The notes below the pieces were generated by a model. That model was not told where the DNA came from and searched no databases. It saw only the letters and a list, made by a program, of their open reading frames with translations. Positions 1 through 8,957 of a stretch of DNA of 64,000 nucleotides are shown in pieces; within the stretch, counting starts at the first letter, position 1; the number at the start of each line of letters is the position of its first letter. The stretch comes from Chitinophagaceae bacterium BSSC1 (GTDB lineage: Bacteria > Bacteroidota > Bacteroidia > Chitinophagales > Chitinophagaceae). The translations under genes were made by a program, and so were the position numbers. The stretch lies in the NCBI GenBank assembly GCA_002256435.1, contig NKJC01000001.1, positions 62,001-126,000 of the forward strand. Reading direction: 5' to 3'.

Positions 1-563
1 GAAATGGTACTAATACCACGTAAACGCACAGAGATTCCACCTGCAGGATCACCATTATTCTGGGTAATTTGTGCACCTGCTGTTTTACCTTGTAAGGCTG
101 CCAACACATTGCCACTTCCACCCTTGGTTAATTCTTCTCCTTTTACAGAACTCACATAAGAACCCAATTGTCTGCGAGTAGTACCTTGTGAAGTACCAGT
201 AACAACTACTTCATCTAATTTGGAAACTTCTTCAGAAAGAACGGCATCAACAGTATAAGATTTTGCAGCTCCAACAGTCAATGCAATTTCTTTTTTCTTA
301 AATCCAACACCTTCAAAAACAAGGCTGTAATTGCCTTCTTTTAATGCTGCAGTTAGGCTGTAATTACCAGTATTGTCAGTAATAGCACCAGATTTGGTTC
401 CTTTTACCATTACTGTTACGGATTCAGCAGCTGCACCAGAAGGCGCATTCACTTTACCGGAGACCTTCACCTGTCCATAGGCATAGGCTCCAATCATTTG
501 TAAGGCCAATAACAAACAGAACCCAATCCATTTGCCCGGCCTTTGTTTTTGTTTCATACTCAT
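1..563 (-). CDS. SusC/RagA-type TonB-dependent receptor, N-terminal part (runs off window)
   Basis: Outer-membrane receptor that imports a nutrient captured by a SusD partner. Only about 187 N-terminal residues lie in the window. They show a signal peptide (roughly residues 1-31), a carboxypeptidase-regulatory-like beta-sandwich (about 32-115), the TonB-box-like stretch LDEVVVTG, and the start of the plug with VRLRGIS. The start is ATG at 563, with a second in-frame ATG at 557. It lies 17 bp downstream of a DeoR regulator on the same strand, so the regulator probably controls this locus. The substrate cannot be read from this fragment. Family assignment is firm. Confidence 0.9.
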   Translation of the reverse strand, partial: MSMKQKQRPGKWIGFCLLLALQMIGAYAYGQVKVSGKVNAPSGAAAESVTVMVKGTKSGAITDNTGNYSLTAALKEGNYSLVFEGVGFKKKEIALTVGAAKSYTVDAVLSEEVSKLDEVVVTGTSQGTTRRQLGSYVSSVKGEELTKGGSGNVLAALQGKTAGAQITQNNGDPAGGISVRLRGISTI

Positions 564-580
564 ATATCAGGGTTTATAGT

Positions 581-1327
581 TTACAAAATTTCTATGCCTG
601 CATTGGCATAAGCTTTAAATAAATCATGTTCATGATCCATTTCAGTAATCAAATAATCAACTTGGGTTATCTCACAAATTTTAAGTTTTTGACAAGTGTT
701 CATCTTCTCAGTAATGGTCAATACTGCCGTCTTAGACGCTGCTTCTACCATGGCTTTTTTTACCTGCACTACATCCCAATCATTGTCTGTAACACCAGTT
801 GTAATATCAATGGCATTGACTCCCAACATGCAGAGGTCTGGTTTAATGCTATTGATTTTCATAATGGCTTCTCCTCCAACAGTTATCTGTGACCCTTTAG
901 AAATTTTATCGCCAATAAAAATGACTTCAATATTGGGATGTTTGGCATACTCGTAAGCAGCGGGGATACTTCCTGTAAAAAATGTGGCTTTTAATTCCGG
1001 GGGCAAAATTCTAGCTAATTCAATAATGGTAGTTCCTCCACTGGTTAATACAAACATTCCATCTTTGATTAGGTTGAGCGCTTTTGTAGCAATTTGCTTT
1101 TTTGCATCTAATTGATAAATGTCTTCTCTAAGAAAGGAACTGTGAAAGGATTTGGAAAGTGCGCCTCCATGAACTTTGATAAGTTTATCCGTATTAGACA
1201 ATTCCATCAGGTCTCTACGAATGGTATCTTCAGACACCTGCATCTCTGTACTTAAATCCGAGGACAGTACTCGATTGTGGAGATTAATTTGTTTTAGAAT
1301 AAAAGCCTGACGCTCTCTTTTTAACAT
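581..1327 (-). CDS. DeoR/GlpR-family transcriptional regulator
   Basis: Sugar- or nucleoside-responsive repressor. The N-terminus (about residues 1-57) is a DeoR winged helix with RERQAFIL and a recognition helix VSEDTIRRDL. The C-terminus is the DeoRC sensor fold resembling ribose-5-phosphate isomerase, with the phosphate-sugar loop TSGGTTIIEL and the later segments IGDKIS, GVNAID and CEITQVDYLIT. Length (248 aa) is normal. I chose ATG at 1327 (MLKRERQ) over ATG at 1345 because DeoR proteins start just before this RERQ helix. It precedes the SusC fragment on the same strand. The effector is unknown, probably a phosphorylated sugar. Confidence 0.9.
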   Translation of the reverse strand: MLKRERQAFILKQINLHNRVLSSDLSTEMQVSEDTIRRDLMELSNTDKLIKVHGGALSKSFHSSFLREDIYQLDAKKQIATKALNLIKDGMFVLTSGGTTIIELARILPPELKATFFTGSIPAAYEYAKHPNIEVIFIGDKISKGSQITVGGEAIMKINSIKPDLCMLGVNAIDITTGVTDNDWDVVQVKKAMVEAASKTAVLTITEKMNTCQKLKICEITQVDYLITEMDHEHDLFKAYANAGIEIL

Positions 1328-1362
1328 GTAACAGCAATTAGGCATCTAATATGTGCCTTTTT

Positions 1363-1389
1363 TTGCGGAAATTGAAATAATTTGCCGCA
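1363..1389. promoter_or_regulatory. Imperfect inverted repeat upstream of the DeoR gene, candidate operator
   Basis: Arms TTGCGGAAATT (1363-1373) and AATTTGCCGCA (1379-1389) form an inverted repeat that is perfect except for one inserted base. It lies 36-62 bp upstream of the chosen DeoR start and is embedded in T-tracts. DeoR regulators often autoregulate through such sites, so an autoregulatory operator is a reasonable inference. No binding evidence exists. Confidence 0.4.
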
Positions 1390-1479
1390 TTTTTTTGCAT
1401 TTTTTTGCTTGTTTATGAGATTTCAGTGTTTTTTACCTATGAGACTGAACAAATCCTGCGGTTTTTTGCAGACACTGCA

Positions 1480-1998
1480 TTAAAGATTGGGACTAGCCAA
1501 ATCAACCGGCTGGTTCTCCGTCCAATGTTTTAGGTTCAATAAGTTTTGCTCCATCATGGGGCCCAAAATTTTATCATTCATAAAAGAACCCAATTTCTCC
1601 CAGGGATACCATTTTAAATGCTGCTCAAACTGCCATTGTACTGTTGAAACAGTAGTGCCCGGATGACTGATTAAATGCATGGTACTTTTTTGCAAAGCGC
1701 TGCTATTGGTTTCCCAATTCATGACAATGGTACTATCTGTTATTTCTAATACCGTAACAATAGAATTACCCAATTGAGCTTTTTTGGCAGATTCAATATT
1801 CACGGTATTGGAACGCATGCCTTTTACCCAATAAACCCATTGGTTTAAATCAGAGACCCTGTACCTAATGCTATCTAATGGGGCATTAATATCAATGGCC
1901 CTGGATACCAATACCGTTGAAGGCATGAGGATAGAGAAAAATAGCATGAGCACAAATAAGGCAACAATGCTGATTAAAATCAATTTTAGAAAACGCAT
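1480..1998 (-). CDS. Membrane-anchored SRPBCC (polyketide cyclase/START-like) protein
   Basis: 172-residue protein with one N-terminal membrane segment (about residues 4-26, rich in L, I, V and F) followed by a SRPBCC-type helix-grip domain. Features of that fold are the early IDINAPLDSIRYRVSDLNQW segment and the alternating strands ending in WQFEQHL and a C-terminal helix. Members bind hydrophobic ligands or regulate other proteins; the ligand here is unknown. It starts 1 bp after the stop of the upstream ABC-2 permease, so the two are almost certainly cotranscribed. Function beyond the fold is not inferable. Confidence 0.7.
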   Translation of the reverse strand: MRFLKLILISIVALFVLMLFFSILMPSTVLVSRAIDINAPLDSIRYRVSDLNQWVYWVKGMRSNTVNIESAKKAQLGNSIVTVLEITDSTIVMNWETNSSALQKSTMHLISHPGTTVSTVQWQFEQHLKWYPWEKLGSFMNDKILGPMMEQNLLNLKHWTENQPVDLASPNL

Positions 1999-1999
1999 A

Positions 2000-3106
2000 T
2001 TATTCCCACTTAAAGGTTTTAAAAGCCACTATATATACTACTACTGTCCAAATTCCCAACACGCCAAACTCCTTCCAACAACTGGCCAAGCTTGCTCCTT
2101 CAAAAGCAATATTGCGCATAGCATTATTGAAATGTGTCAGCGGCATGATCCTACAAATGGGTTGTAACCAAGATGGAAAAGCTTCTATAGAGAAAAAAGT
2201 TCCAGCCAATAAAAACTGGGGCAGGGTAATCAAATTTGCAAAGGGAGGAATGGTGCTTTCGTTTTTGGCAACGCTACTGACAATAAATCCAAAACCCATA
2301 AATAAGATCAAGGAAAGAAAACTGAGTAACATGATTTCCATAAAGGTTTGAAAACCGTGTACCAAGGTAAAATTGAAGGCAAAATGTCCTACTCCAATAA
2401 TGATCACGGCCGTCATCATTTGAAAAATGACCCTACTAAGCGCTTCTCCCAAAACAATATAACCACGTTTAATGGGGGTTGCATAAAAACGCTTTAAAAC
2501 CAATTGTTGTCTAAGGTTAAAAAACAAGAAAGCTACCCCAAAGACTCCTGCACTTAATAAAGAGAATCCCATTTGACCGGGCAGGATAAAATCAATGGTT
2601 CTATACACCCTTCCTGGAATTTTCTGCACATTGCTATTGACAATGGCATAGGTAGGAATATTATTAAAGGTTTGTTGGTTTATACCTGCAATCACAGCGT
2701 TGAGTATAGATTTGAGCACTTGCATGTTCTGCGGATTCACCGCTTCTGAGCTAGTCAAATCAATGATCAATGGCGGGTTTTCTAATCCTGATTTACGGAT
2801 TAAAATCAGGGCTGTAATTCTTCCTTTTTCTAAGTCTTCCTGTAGCTCAATTCCTGTTTTGTGGACTACATTAATGCCTGCTACATTTTTAATACTGGCA
2901 TAAACAGGATTGCTGGTATCTGATTTGGGGTCAAATGCAACATTGATAGAAAGCTTTCCACCATTGCCAATAAAGCCAAACACCAGGATAAAAATCATGG
3001 GAAATGCAATGCTAAAAATCACTGCAGATGGACTTCTAAAAATAGCTTTTAAACTTCCCTTGGTAATGGCCAACATGGCCCTGATCTGACTATAATTAGA
3101 TTTCAT
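2000..3106 (-). CDS. ABC-2 type transporter permease
   Basis: 368-residue integral membrane protein of the ABC-2 permease group. It has an N-terminal membrane helix (about 28-48), a periplasmic domain (about 50-175, with NVAFDPKSD), and a block of five C-terminal helices (about 180-365) containing FILPGQMGFSLLSAGVFG. Members export drugs, polysaccharide or lipid with a separate ATPase. No ATPase gene is adjacent: upstream is sppA and downstream a SRPBCC protein. The partner is therefore encoded elsewhere. The substrate is unknown. Confidence 0.85.
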   Translation of the reverse strand: MKSNYSQIRAMLAITKGSLKAIFRSPSAVIFSIAFPMIFILVFGFIGNGGKLSINVAFDPKSDTSNPVYASIKNVAGINVVHKTGIELQEDLEKGRITALILIRKSGLENPPLIIDLTSSEAVNPQNMQVLKSILNAVIAGINQQTFNNIPTYAIVNSNVQKIPGRVYRTIDFILPGQMGFSLLSAGVFGVAFLFFNLRQQLVLKRFYATPIKRGYIVLGEALSRVIFQMMTAVIIIGVGHFAFNFTLVHGFQTFMEIMLLSFLSLILFMGFGFIVSSVAKNESTIPPFANLITLPQFLLAGTFFSIEAFPSWLQPICRIMPLTHFNNAMRNIAFEGASLASCWKEFGVLGIWTVVVYIVAFKTFKWE

Positions 3107-3132
3107 GTATTAGGTCTTGCTTGAAACTTGGA

Positions 3133-4887
3133 TTATTGCTGGTTCAAAAAGAAGGGCAAACGGCTTTGTGGCTCACCTACCATTTTTCTAACCTGTTTTA
3201 CCTGTTGCAATATTTGATATTCGTTCTCTCCTATTTCAGATTTTACCAAAGAACTACTCACAGATTTCTTATAGTTATCCATTACTTGTTCTAATATGTT
3301 TTTCTTTTCAGGATATTCTCTCAATTTGTAGCTGCTTAGTTTAGACATTCTAGCAGCACAAAGTATGGCTTCTTGTAAGCCACCAATCTTGTCTACCAAT
3401 CCTACAGAAATAGCACGGCTACCTGTCCATACCCTTCCTTGGGCAATGCTGTCTACATAGTCCATGTCTTTTTTTCTACCTTCTGCTACCCTTGATTTGA
3501 AAGTATGATAAATAGAATCAACACTGTTTTGTAAAAAGCGTTTTTCCACTTCAGTCAAAGCCCTATTGGTATTACCCATATCGGCATAAGGTGCTGTTTT
3601 AACACCATCGAAAGTGATGCCCAATTTATTTTTAAAGAAGGGTTGAAAATTTGGTAGGATACTGAACACACCAATACTTCCTGTTAAAGTGCCTTCATTG
3701 GCAAAAACAGAATCGGCATTGCAGGCAATATAATAACCACCAGACGCGGCCATATCTCCCATGCTTACAATCACGGGTTTGGATTTTCTAGTCAAACTAA
3801 TTTCTCTCCAAATTACATCACTGGCAAGTGAGCTACCACCGGGAGAATTTACCCTAAACACAATGGCTTTTACGTCATCATCCAAACGGAGTTTGCGCAA
3901 CAGGGTTCTGAATTCATCACTACCTATTGATTCGTTGTCTCCTTTACCTCCTACAATATCGCCATCGGCATACACCAAAGCTATTCTTCCGTCACCAGAT
4001 TGTTGATAATCTGATGCTTTTTCATATTCACCCAAAGACACAAAATTAATTTTGGCATTCTTCTGTGCTTTTAAACGCTGATTGATTTCTGCCTTTAATT
4101 GATCATCGTATAACAAACCATCCACTAATTTATTTTTCAGTGCATCATGCGCTGTTTGAATACTACCATTCACTGCTAATGCCCTTAAGTTAGCAGTATC
4201 CATTTTGCGGGTATCGGCAACAGCCTTTAAAAAATGATTGTATAAATCTCCCAACCAAATACCAGTTTGTAGACGATTGGCTTCTGTCATCTGTGTTTCA
4301 CGCAATGGCTCTGTGGCACTTTTGAATTTACCCGCATAAAAAATCTGTGGTTGAATTTCTAGTTTGTCCAACATGCCTTTTAAATACAACATACCTGTTG
4401 AATAACCACTCCAATCTAATCCACCTTGCGGATGGCAATAGACTTTGTCTGCAGCTGCTCCTAAGTAATAACCCTTCTGTGTAATGGTTTCACCAAAGGC
4501 AATGACAAATTTTCCAGAGGTTTTAAAATCTAAAATAGACCTGCGCAATTCTTCACTGGCACCATATCCATTGGGGTTATTAGAACAAAGCATGTAAACG
4601 CCTTTGATATTAGCATCGTTTTTGGCGTGTTTGAGCAAGCGCTGTACATTATACAAACTTGGCACATCTACATCTTCTGATTTATTCAAAAATGCAAAGG
4701 GGTTTTCTATTGACTGTTCTTTAAATGTACTGGTCAGGTCTAATACTAGTACGCCATTTTCACCAATGGTTGGTTTTTCTGTACTAGAAAGACTGGCCAC
4801 AAGACCAATCAAAATGAAGAAGCCCAAGATGCAAAAAATGAACATGGCTAGCAATGCTGCAAAGAAAGATTTGAAAAAACTTTTCAT
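3133..4887 (-). CDS. sppA: Signal peptide peptidase SppA, 67-kDa type
   Basis: Membrane-anchored serine protease that degrades cleaved signal peptides. The 584-residue length and two tandem S49/Clp-like domains fit the long SppA form. An N-terminal membrane helix spans about residues 9-33. The general base Lys is K189 in AGKFKSATEPL in the first domain, and the nucleophile Ser is S382 in MAASGGYYIA in the second, preceded by VNSPGGSS. This matches the split Lys/Ser dyad of E. coli SppA. It lies 26 bp upstream of the ABC-2 permease and is divergent from folK. The assignment is secure. Confidence 0.95.
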   Translation of the reverse strand: MKSFFKSFFAALLAMFIFCILGFFILIGLVASLSSTEKPTIGENGVLVLDLTSTFKEQSIENPFAFLNKSEDVDVPSLYNVQRLLKHAKNDANIKGVYMLCSNNPNGYGASEELRRSILDFKTSGKFVIAFGETITQKGYYLGAAADKVYCHPQGGLDWSGYSTGMLYLKGMLDKLEIQPQIFYAGKFKSATEPLRETQMTEANRLQTGIWLGDLYNHFLKAVADTRKMDTANLRALAVNGSIQTAHDALKNKLVDGLLYDDQLKAEINQRLKAQKNAKINFVSLGEYEKASDYQQSGDGRIALVYADGDIVGGKGDNESIGSDEFRTLLRKLRLDDDVKAIVFRVNSPGGSSLASDVIWREISLTRKSKPVIVSMGDMAASGGYYIACNADSVFANEGTLTGSIGVFSILPNFQPFFKNKLGITFDGVKTAPYADMGNTNRALTEVEKRFLQNSVDSIYHTFKSRVAEGRKKDMDYVDSIAQGRVWTGSRAISVGLVDKIGGLQEAILCAARMSKLSSYKLREYPEKKNILEQVMDNYKKSVSSSLVKSEIGENEYQILQQVKQVRKMVGEPQSRLPFFLNQQ

Positions 4888-4958
4888 GTATTAAAATAGT
4901 TATTTGAGTTCAACTCATTGAATTTAAAGATATTTGCTCCCAGCAACAATTGTGATGT

Positions 4959-5450
4959 ATGAGCACAGCTTATTTACTGATAGGCGGTAACCTTGGAAAC
5001 AGATCCGCGAATCTGCAAAAAGCCGTATTCAACATTGAACAAACCTGTGGGAAAATCGTTCAAAGTTCCGCAATATACGAAACCTCCGCTTGGGGGCTCA
5101 CCCAGCAGCCTGCTTTCTATAACCAAGCCTTGGCTTTATCTACCCAACTATCGCCCCATGGGCTTATGCAAGCACTCTTATCTATTGAGCTCCAAATGGG
5201 CAGAACAAGGGAGATTAAAATGGGACCAAGGGTCATTGACCTTGATATCTTGCTCATTGACCAATTGGTCCAGCACACAGATCTACTGCAATTACCGCAT
5301 CCCTCCTTGGCCCTAAGGCGCTTTGCCCTGTTGCCTTTAGCTGAGATTGCGCCTGATTTAATGCATCCCATACTTCAAAAAAGCATTCAGTCCTTATTAG
5401 AAATTTGCCCAGACCAATTGGATGTGCAAAAATTGTCAACCGTGGCTTAA
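4959..5450 (+). CDS. folK: 2-amino-4-hydroxy-6-hydroxymethyldihydropteridine pyrophosphokinase
   Basis: Transfers pyrophosphate from ATP to 6-hydroxymethyl-7,8-dihydropterin in folate synthesis (cytoplasm). The 163-residue length is typical. It begins with the pterin-binding GGNLGNRSANL segment and carries the HPPK signature RVIDLDILLID, whose aspartates bind the two magnesium ions, followed by HPSLALRRFALLPLAEIAPD. Its start lies 71 bp from the divergent sppA start. A deoxynucleoside kinase gene follows after 39 bp on the same strand, a neighbour pairing that suggests cotranscription. High confidence. Confidence 0.96.
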   Translation: MSTAYLLIGGNLGNRSANLQKAVFNIEQTCGKIVQSSAIYETSAWGLTQQPAFYNQALALSTQLSPHGLMQALLSIELQMGRTREIKMGPRVIDLDILLIDQLVQHTDLLQLPHPSLALRRFALLPLAEIAPDLMHPILQKSIQSLLEICPDQLDVQKLSTVA

Positions 5451-5489
5451 GCTAGGAGCCTATTTTTGTTTGAGTAGGAGCAGCATCAC

Positions 5490-6122
5490 ATGAAACACCA
5501 TTTTATTACGGTTGAGGGGAATATTGGCGCGGGTAAAACCACATTGGCCCATTTATTGGCCAAACATTTTAATGCACGTTTAATCTTGGAAGAGTTTGCA
5601 GAAAACCCTTTTCTGCCCAAATTCTATAGCAACCCCGAGCAATACGCGTTTCCGGTTGAGTTGTTTTTTATGGCCGAGAGGTATAAACAGCTCAAAGAAA
5701 TGGTGCATACCAAGGATCTGTTCCAAAGTATTACGGTGTCTGATTACCTATTTACCAAATGTCTGCTTTTTGCCAAAGTAACCTTACCTGATGAGGAATT
5801 TAGACTCTATCAAAAACTATTTGATATTATACACCAACAATTGGTTTTTCCCGATATCTTGATTTATTTGCACGCACCCGTGAATAAACTACAAGCCAAT
5901 ATCAAAAAGCGCAACCGAGAATACGAGCAGGCCATACCTGACGAATACTTATTCAACTTGCAAGAAACTTATACTAGTTATATTAAACAACACAATATCA
6001 AAACCATTTTCATAGACGCTAGTAATGCTGACTTCTTAGGTAATGAAGCACATTTTCAAGTGGTGCTTGATGCGCTGGATAAGGATTTTGAAGATGGTCA
6101 ACACTATTTTAGTTTGCCTTAA
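5490..6122 (+). CDS. Deoxynucleoside kinase family protein (dNK/dGK-dAK type)
   Basis: Phosphorylates deoxynucleosides for nucleotide salvage. The P-loop GNIGAGKT occupies residues 10-17. The substrate-site glutamate lies in LEEFAENPFLPKFY, and the lid arginines in KKRNREYEQAIPDEYL. The 210-residue length fits bacterial deoxyadenosine/deoxyguanosine kinases. The preferred base cannot be told from sequence alone. It sits between folK and an MFS exporter on the same strand with short gaps, suggesting one transcript. Family confidence is high, specificity low. Confidence 0.9.
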   Translation: MKHHFITVEGNIGAGKTTLAHLLAKHFNARLILEEFAENPFLPKFYSNPEQYAFPVELFFMAERYKQLKEMVHTKDLFQSITVSDYLFTKCLLFAKVTLPDEEFRLYQKLFDIIHQQLVFPDILIYLHAPVNKLQANIKKRNREYEQAIPDEYLFNLQETYTSYIKQHNIKTIFIDASNADFLGNEAHFQVVLDALDKDFEDGQHYFSLP

Positions 6123-6165
6123 TTAGTCACTTAAACTTTCCGGGGTTCCGGTCTTGCATACCTAG

Positions 6166-7413
6166 ATGAACATCATTCAAAAAACAAGCGACCCTTTAGC
6201 AGCCATGCGGATTCCCGAATACCGCAACCTAATGCTGGGGCGATTTTTGTTTATCATGGGTCTGAGAATGATGGGAACCTTGGTGGGCTGGTGGGTGTAT
6301 GAACTGACCAACGAACCCTTTGCCATTGGATTGATTGGACTTTCTGAAGTTATTCCCGCTGTTTCTTTATCCTTGTATGCAGGCCATGTGATTGATATTT
6401 CTGAGAAAAGAAAATTACTACTCACAGGTGTATCTCTTTATTTGCTTTGCGCGATAGTATTGTTGGGATTATCCACCAAATTCACGGCATCTTTTTTAAG
6501 CAATCACTGGATCACTTTTGCCATTTATATCATCATCTTTTTCACAGGCATCTTTAGAGCCTTTACTGGACCTAGCTTTGGTACCATGGTGGCTTCTATT
6601 GTACCAAAAGACCTGTTGCAAAATGCAACTACTTGGAACCAGGGCATCTGGCTAAGCGCTTCTGTGATTGGTCATGCTTCTGTTGGATTCTTTATTGCAG
6701 GTTTTGGCAATTCAGGTTCCCTACTCACCATTGCCTCCTTAGTAGCAGTTGGTTTGTCCTTTATGTGGCGAATCAAACCAAAACCTCCTTTAAAAGAAAG
6801 GGGAGAACAAAAAACCTTAGAGAGTGTAAAAGAGGGTTTGCGTTTTGTATTCCAAACCAAAGAAGTATTGGGAGCTTTGAGTCTTGATTTATTTGCCGTA
6901 CTCTTTGGTGGTGCGGTAGCCATGATACCTGTTTTTGCAAAAGACATTTTGAAAATGGGACCAGTAGGTTTTGGTTGGCTCAATGCGGCTTCTGATATTG
7001 GCGCCATCTTGGTCATTGTCCTACTGACTGTTTTCCCTTTGAAAAAACAACAGGGGAAAAAATTATTATTAGCCGTTGGCGGATTTGGTATTTGCATCAT
7101 TGTTTTTGCCCTTTCAGAAATCTTCTGGATTTCTTTTGTGGCCCTATTGCTCAGTGGCATTTTAGACGGAATTAGCGTAGTGATTCGGGGCACTATTTTG
7201 CAATTAAAAACACCAGACCAAATGCGGGGCCGCGTGATGAGTGTCAACAGCATGTTTATCAATAGCAGCAATGAATTAGGTCAATTTGAAAGTGGGGTTG
7301 CGGCTAAATTACTAGGCGTTGTACCCTCAGTAGTTTTTGGTGGATGCATGACTTTATTAGTAGTGGCTGCTACTTGGGTTAAAGCCCCCTCCTTGAGAAA
7401 GATGGAATACTAG
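6166..7413 (+). CDS. MFS transporter, EntS/MFS_3-like exporter
   Basis: 415-residue inner-membrane protein with about 12 hydrophobic segments. The loop motif GHVIDISEKRKLL between helices 2 and 3 resembles the MFS motif A region, and MRGRVMSVNSMFINSSNELGQ in the second half is characteristic of the MFS_3/enterobactin-exporter group. Members export siderophores or drugs by proton antiport. There are no siderophore genes nearby, so the substrate is open. It lies 43 bp after the deoxynucleoside kinase gene. Family assignment firm, function generic. Confidence 0.85.
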   Translation: MNIIQKTSDPLAAMRIPEYRNLMLGRFLFIMGLRMMGTLVGWWVYELTNEPFAIGLIGLSEVIPAVSLSLYAGHVIDISEKRKLLLTGVSLYLLCAIVLLGLSTKFTASFLSNHWITFAIYIIIFFTGIFRAFTGPSFGTMVASIVPKDLLQNATTWNQGIWLSASVIGHASVGFFIAGFGNSGSLLTIASLVAVGLSFMWRIKPKPPLKERGEQKTLESVKEGLRFVFQTKEVLGALSLDLFAVLFGGAVAMIPVFAKDILKMGPVGFGWLNAASDIGAILVIVLLTVFPLKKQQGKKLLLAVGGFGICIIVFALSEIFWISFVALLLSGILDGISVVIRGTILQLKTPDQMRGRVMSVNSMFINSSNELGQFESGVAAKLLGVVPSVVFGGCMTLLVVAATWVKAPSLRKMEY

Positions 7414-7471
7414 GTTAACCTTTTGCTATAAACCGCGTATCAGTATTTAGATATAAACGAAAACCCAACTT

Positions 7472-8368
7472 ATGCAACGTAGAAATTTTATCAAAAACGG
7501 TGCCCTTACCGCAGGTTTGCTGGCACTATCTCCCAAAGAAATCTTTGCCCAACTCTTGCAACAACCAGCTTATAAGCTCACTATGTTGCGTGGCGATGTG
7601 GGCATTTTCACAGAAAAAGGTGGCACTATTGCTTTCTATTTATCTGACAAAGGCATTGCTGTAGTGGATTCTCAATTCCAAGACAGTTCTAAACACTTGG
7701 TAGATGAACTGAAAAAACAACAGGACAAACCCATTGACTATTTGATCAATACCCACCACCATGGAGACCATACTGGTGGTAATATTAGTTTTAAAGGAAT
7801 TGCCCAACACGTAGTTGGTCATGAGAATTGTTTGGCCAATTACAAACGTGTTGCGGCTGATCAAAAATCTGAGGACAAGCAATTATTTCAGGACACCACA
7901 TTTGCCGATACTTGGAAAGCCAAAGTGGGTAAGGAAAGCATTAAAGCCCATTATTTTGGTGCGGGTCATACCAATGGAGACGCACTCATACATTTTGAAC
8001 ACGCCAATATTGTGCACGTGGGAGACTTAATGTTTAACAAGGTTTATCCTTTTATTGATAAAAAATCCGGTGCTTCTTTTACCAGCTGGATTAAAGTATT
8101 AGACAAAGCCCAAAAGCAATTTGACAACAAAACCATCTTTGTTTTTGGACACGGTAGTAATAACCAAGTAACTGGTACCAAAGAAGATTTAAAAGGTTTA
8201 CAGAATTATATTGAAAAATTGCTGGCCCAAGTAGGCGCAGCCATCAAGAGTGGTAAGTCTAAAGAAGAAATTCTTCAGATCACCAGCATTGATGGTGTAG
8301 GCGAATGGAAAGACGAATTCAAATTAATCAAAGCCAATTTGGATGCAGCATATTCGGAACTGGCTTAA
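7472..8368 (+). CDS. Tat-exported metallo-beta-lactamase-fold hydrolase
   Basis: Periplasmic zinc hydrolase of the MBL fold. The N-terminus MQRRNFIKNG followed by a hydrophobic stretch and AQ is a twin-arginine (Tat) signal. The metal motif HHHGDH lies at residues 95-100. Later ligands are the His in GAGHTNGDA, the Asp in VGDLMF and the His in FGHGSNN. This is the subclass B / glyoxalase-II-like layout. The substrate is unknown: a beta-lactam, lactone or thioester are all possible. The gene is single, in front of a convergent YkgJ-type gene whose stop is 1 bp away. Confidence 0.88.
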   Translation: MQRRNFIKNGALTAGLLALSPKEIFAQLLQQPAYKLTMLRGDVGIFTEKGGTIAFYLSDKGIAVVDSQFQDSSKHLVDELKKQQDKPIDYLINTHHHGDHTGGNISFKGIAQHVVGHENCLANYKRVAADQKSEDKQLFQDTTFADTWKAKVGKESIKAHYFGAGHTNGDALIHFEHANIVHVGDLMFNKVYPFIDKKSGASFTSWIKVLDKAQKQFDNKTIFVFGHGSNNQVTGTKEDLKGLQNYIEKLLAQVGAAIKSGKSKEEILQITSIDGVGEWKDEFKLIKANLDAAYSELA

Positions 8369-8369
8369 T

Positions 8370-8855
8370 TTATTTATTAGCCAGTAATCCTTCCAACACA
8401 AAAAACACAGCCGGACAGAACGTTGCATTTTTCAGCGTGATGGCCGGCTTTTTAAATAAGACGTCTTCATCCGTATAAGGAAATCGGTGGCAATCAGTGG
8501 GTCTTGATTCATACACAGAACAAAAATTATCTGCGCCTAGAAATGGACAGGGCGAAGACTTGGTTACATAATCCCCTTCATTGTCCATGACCAAATAACG
8601 GTCTATCAATTCCGTTTCTTTGATTCTAAGGTATTTGCTAATCCGCTTAATATCAGGCATCTTAAACCTTGGAGAATAATTCTTGCAACAATTGGCACAC
8701 TGTAAACAATCAATTTTCTCAAAAGCCGCATCGTGCAATTCTGGCAATAATTTCAGCACTTTTTTCTTATCAGCTTTTTGCAAATAGTACTTGTATTGCT
8801 TTTCGTGTTCGCCACTTCTTTTCTCCCAGTTTTCCAAGTCTATTTCAGGTACCAT
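8370..8855 (-). CDS. YkgJ-family cysteine-cluster protein
   Basis: Small protein of the CxxCxxCC family thought to bind a zinc or Fe-S centre; the biochemical role of the family is not established. The clusters are CLQCANCC, CPFLGADNFCSVYESRP, DCHRFPYT and a late CPAVFF. I prefer ATG at 8855 (MVPEIDLENW), because the 22 extra residues from ATG at 8921 look like upstream DNA and would crowd the divergent promoter. It is convergent with the MBL-fold gene and divergent from the sterol-desaturase gene. Confidence 0.82.
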   Translation of the reverse strand: MVPEIDLENWEKRSGEHEKQYKYYLQKADKKKVLKLLPELHDAAFEKIDCLQCANCCKNYSPRFKMPDIKRISKYLRIKETELIDRYLVMDNEGDYVTKSSPCPFLGADNFCSVYESRPTDCHRFPYTDEDVLFKKPAITLKNATFCPAVFFVLEGLLANK

Positions 8856-8957
8856 GCGTTCAAATAATTTAAGGTTGAAGATTGTTGCGTAAATTGCGTG
8901 GGCAAATATCGGCATTCCCACTGATAGCTAAGACAAGAACCAAAATAGACTTGATAC

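Noticed and set aside
2000..3106. Complete ABC exporter operon
   Set aside because: No ATP-binding protein gene is adjacent; only the permease can be called.
6672..7271. 199-codon open frame on the minus strand inside the MFS gene
   Set aside because: Antisense shadow of a clear membrane protein gene; no domain or signal of its own.
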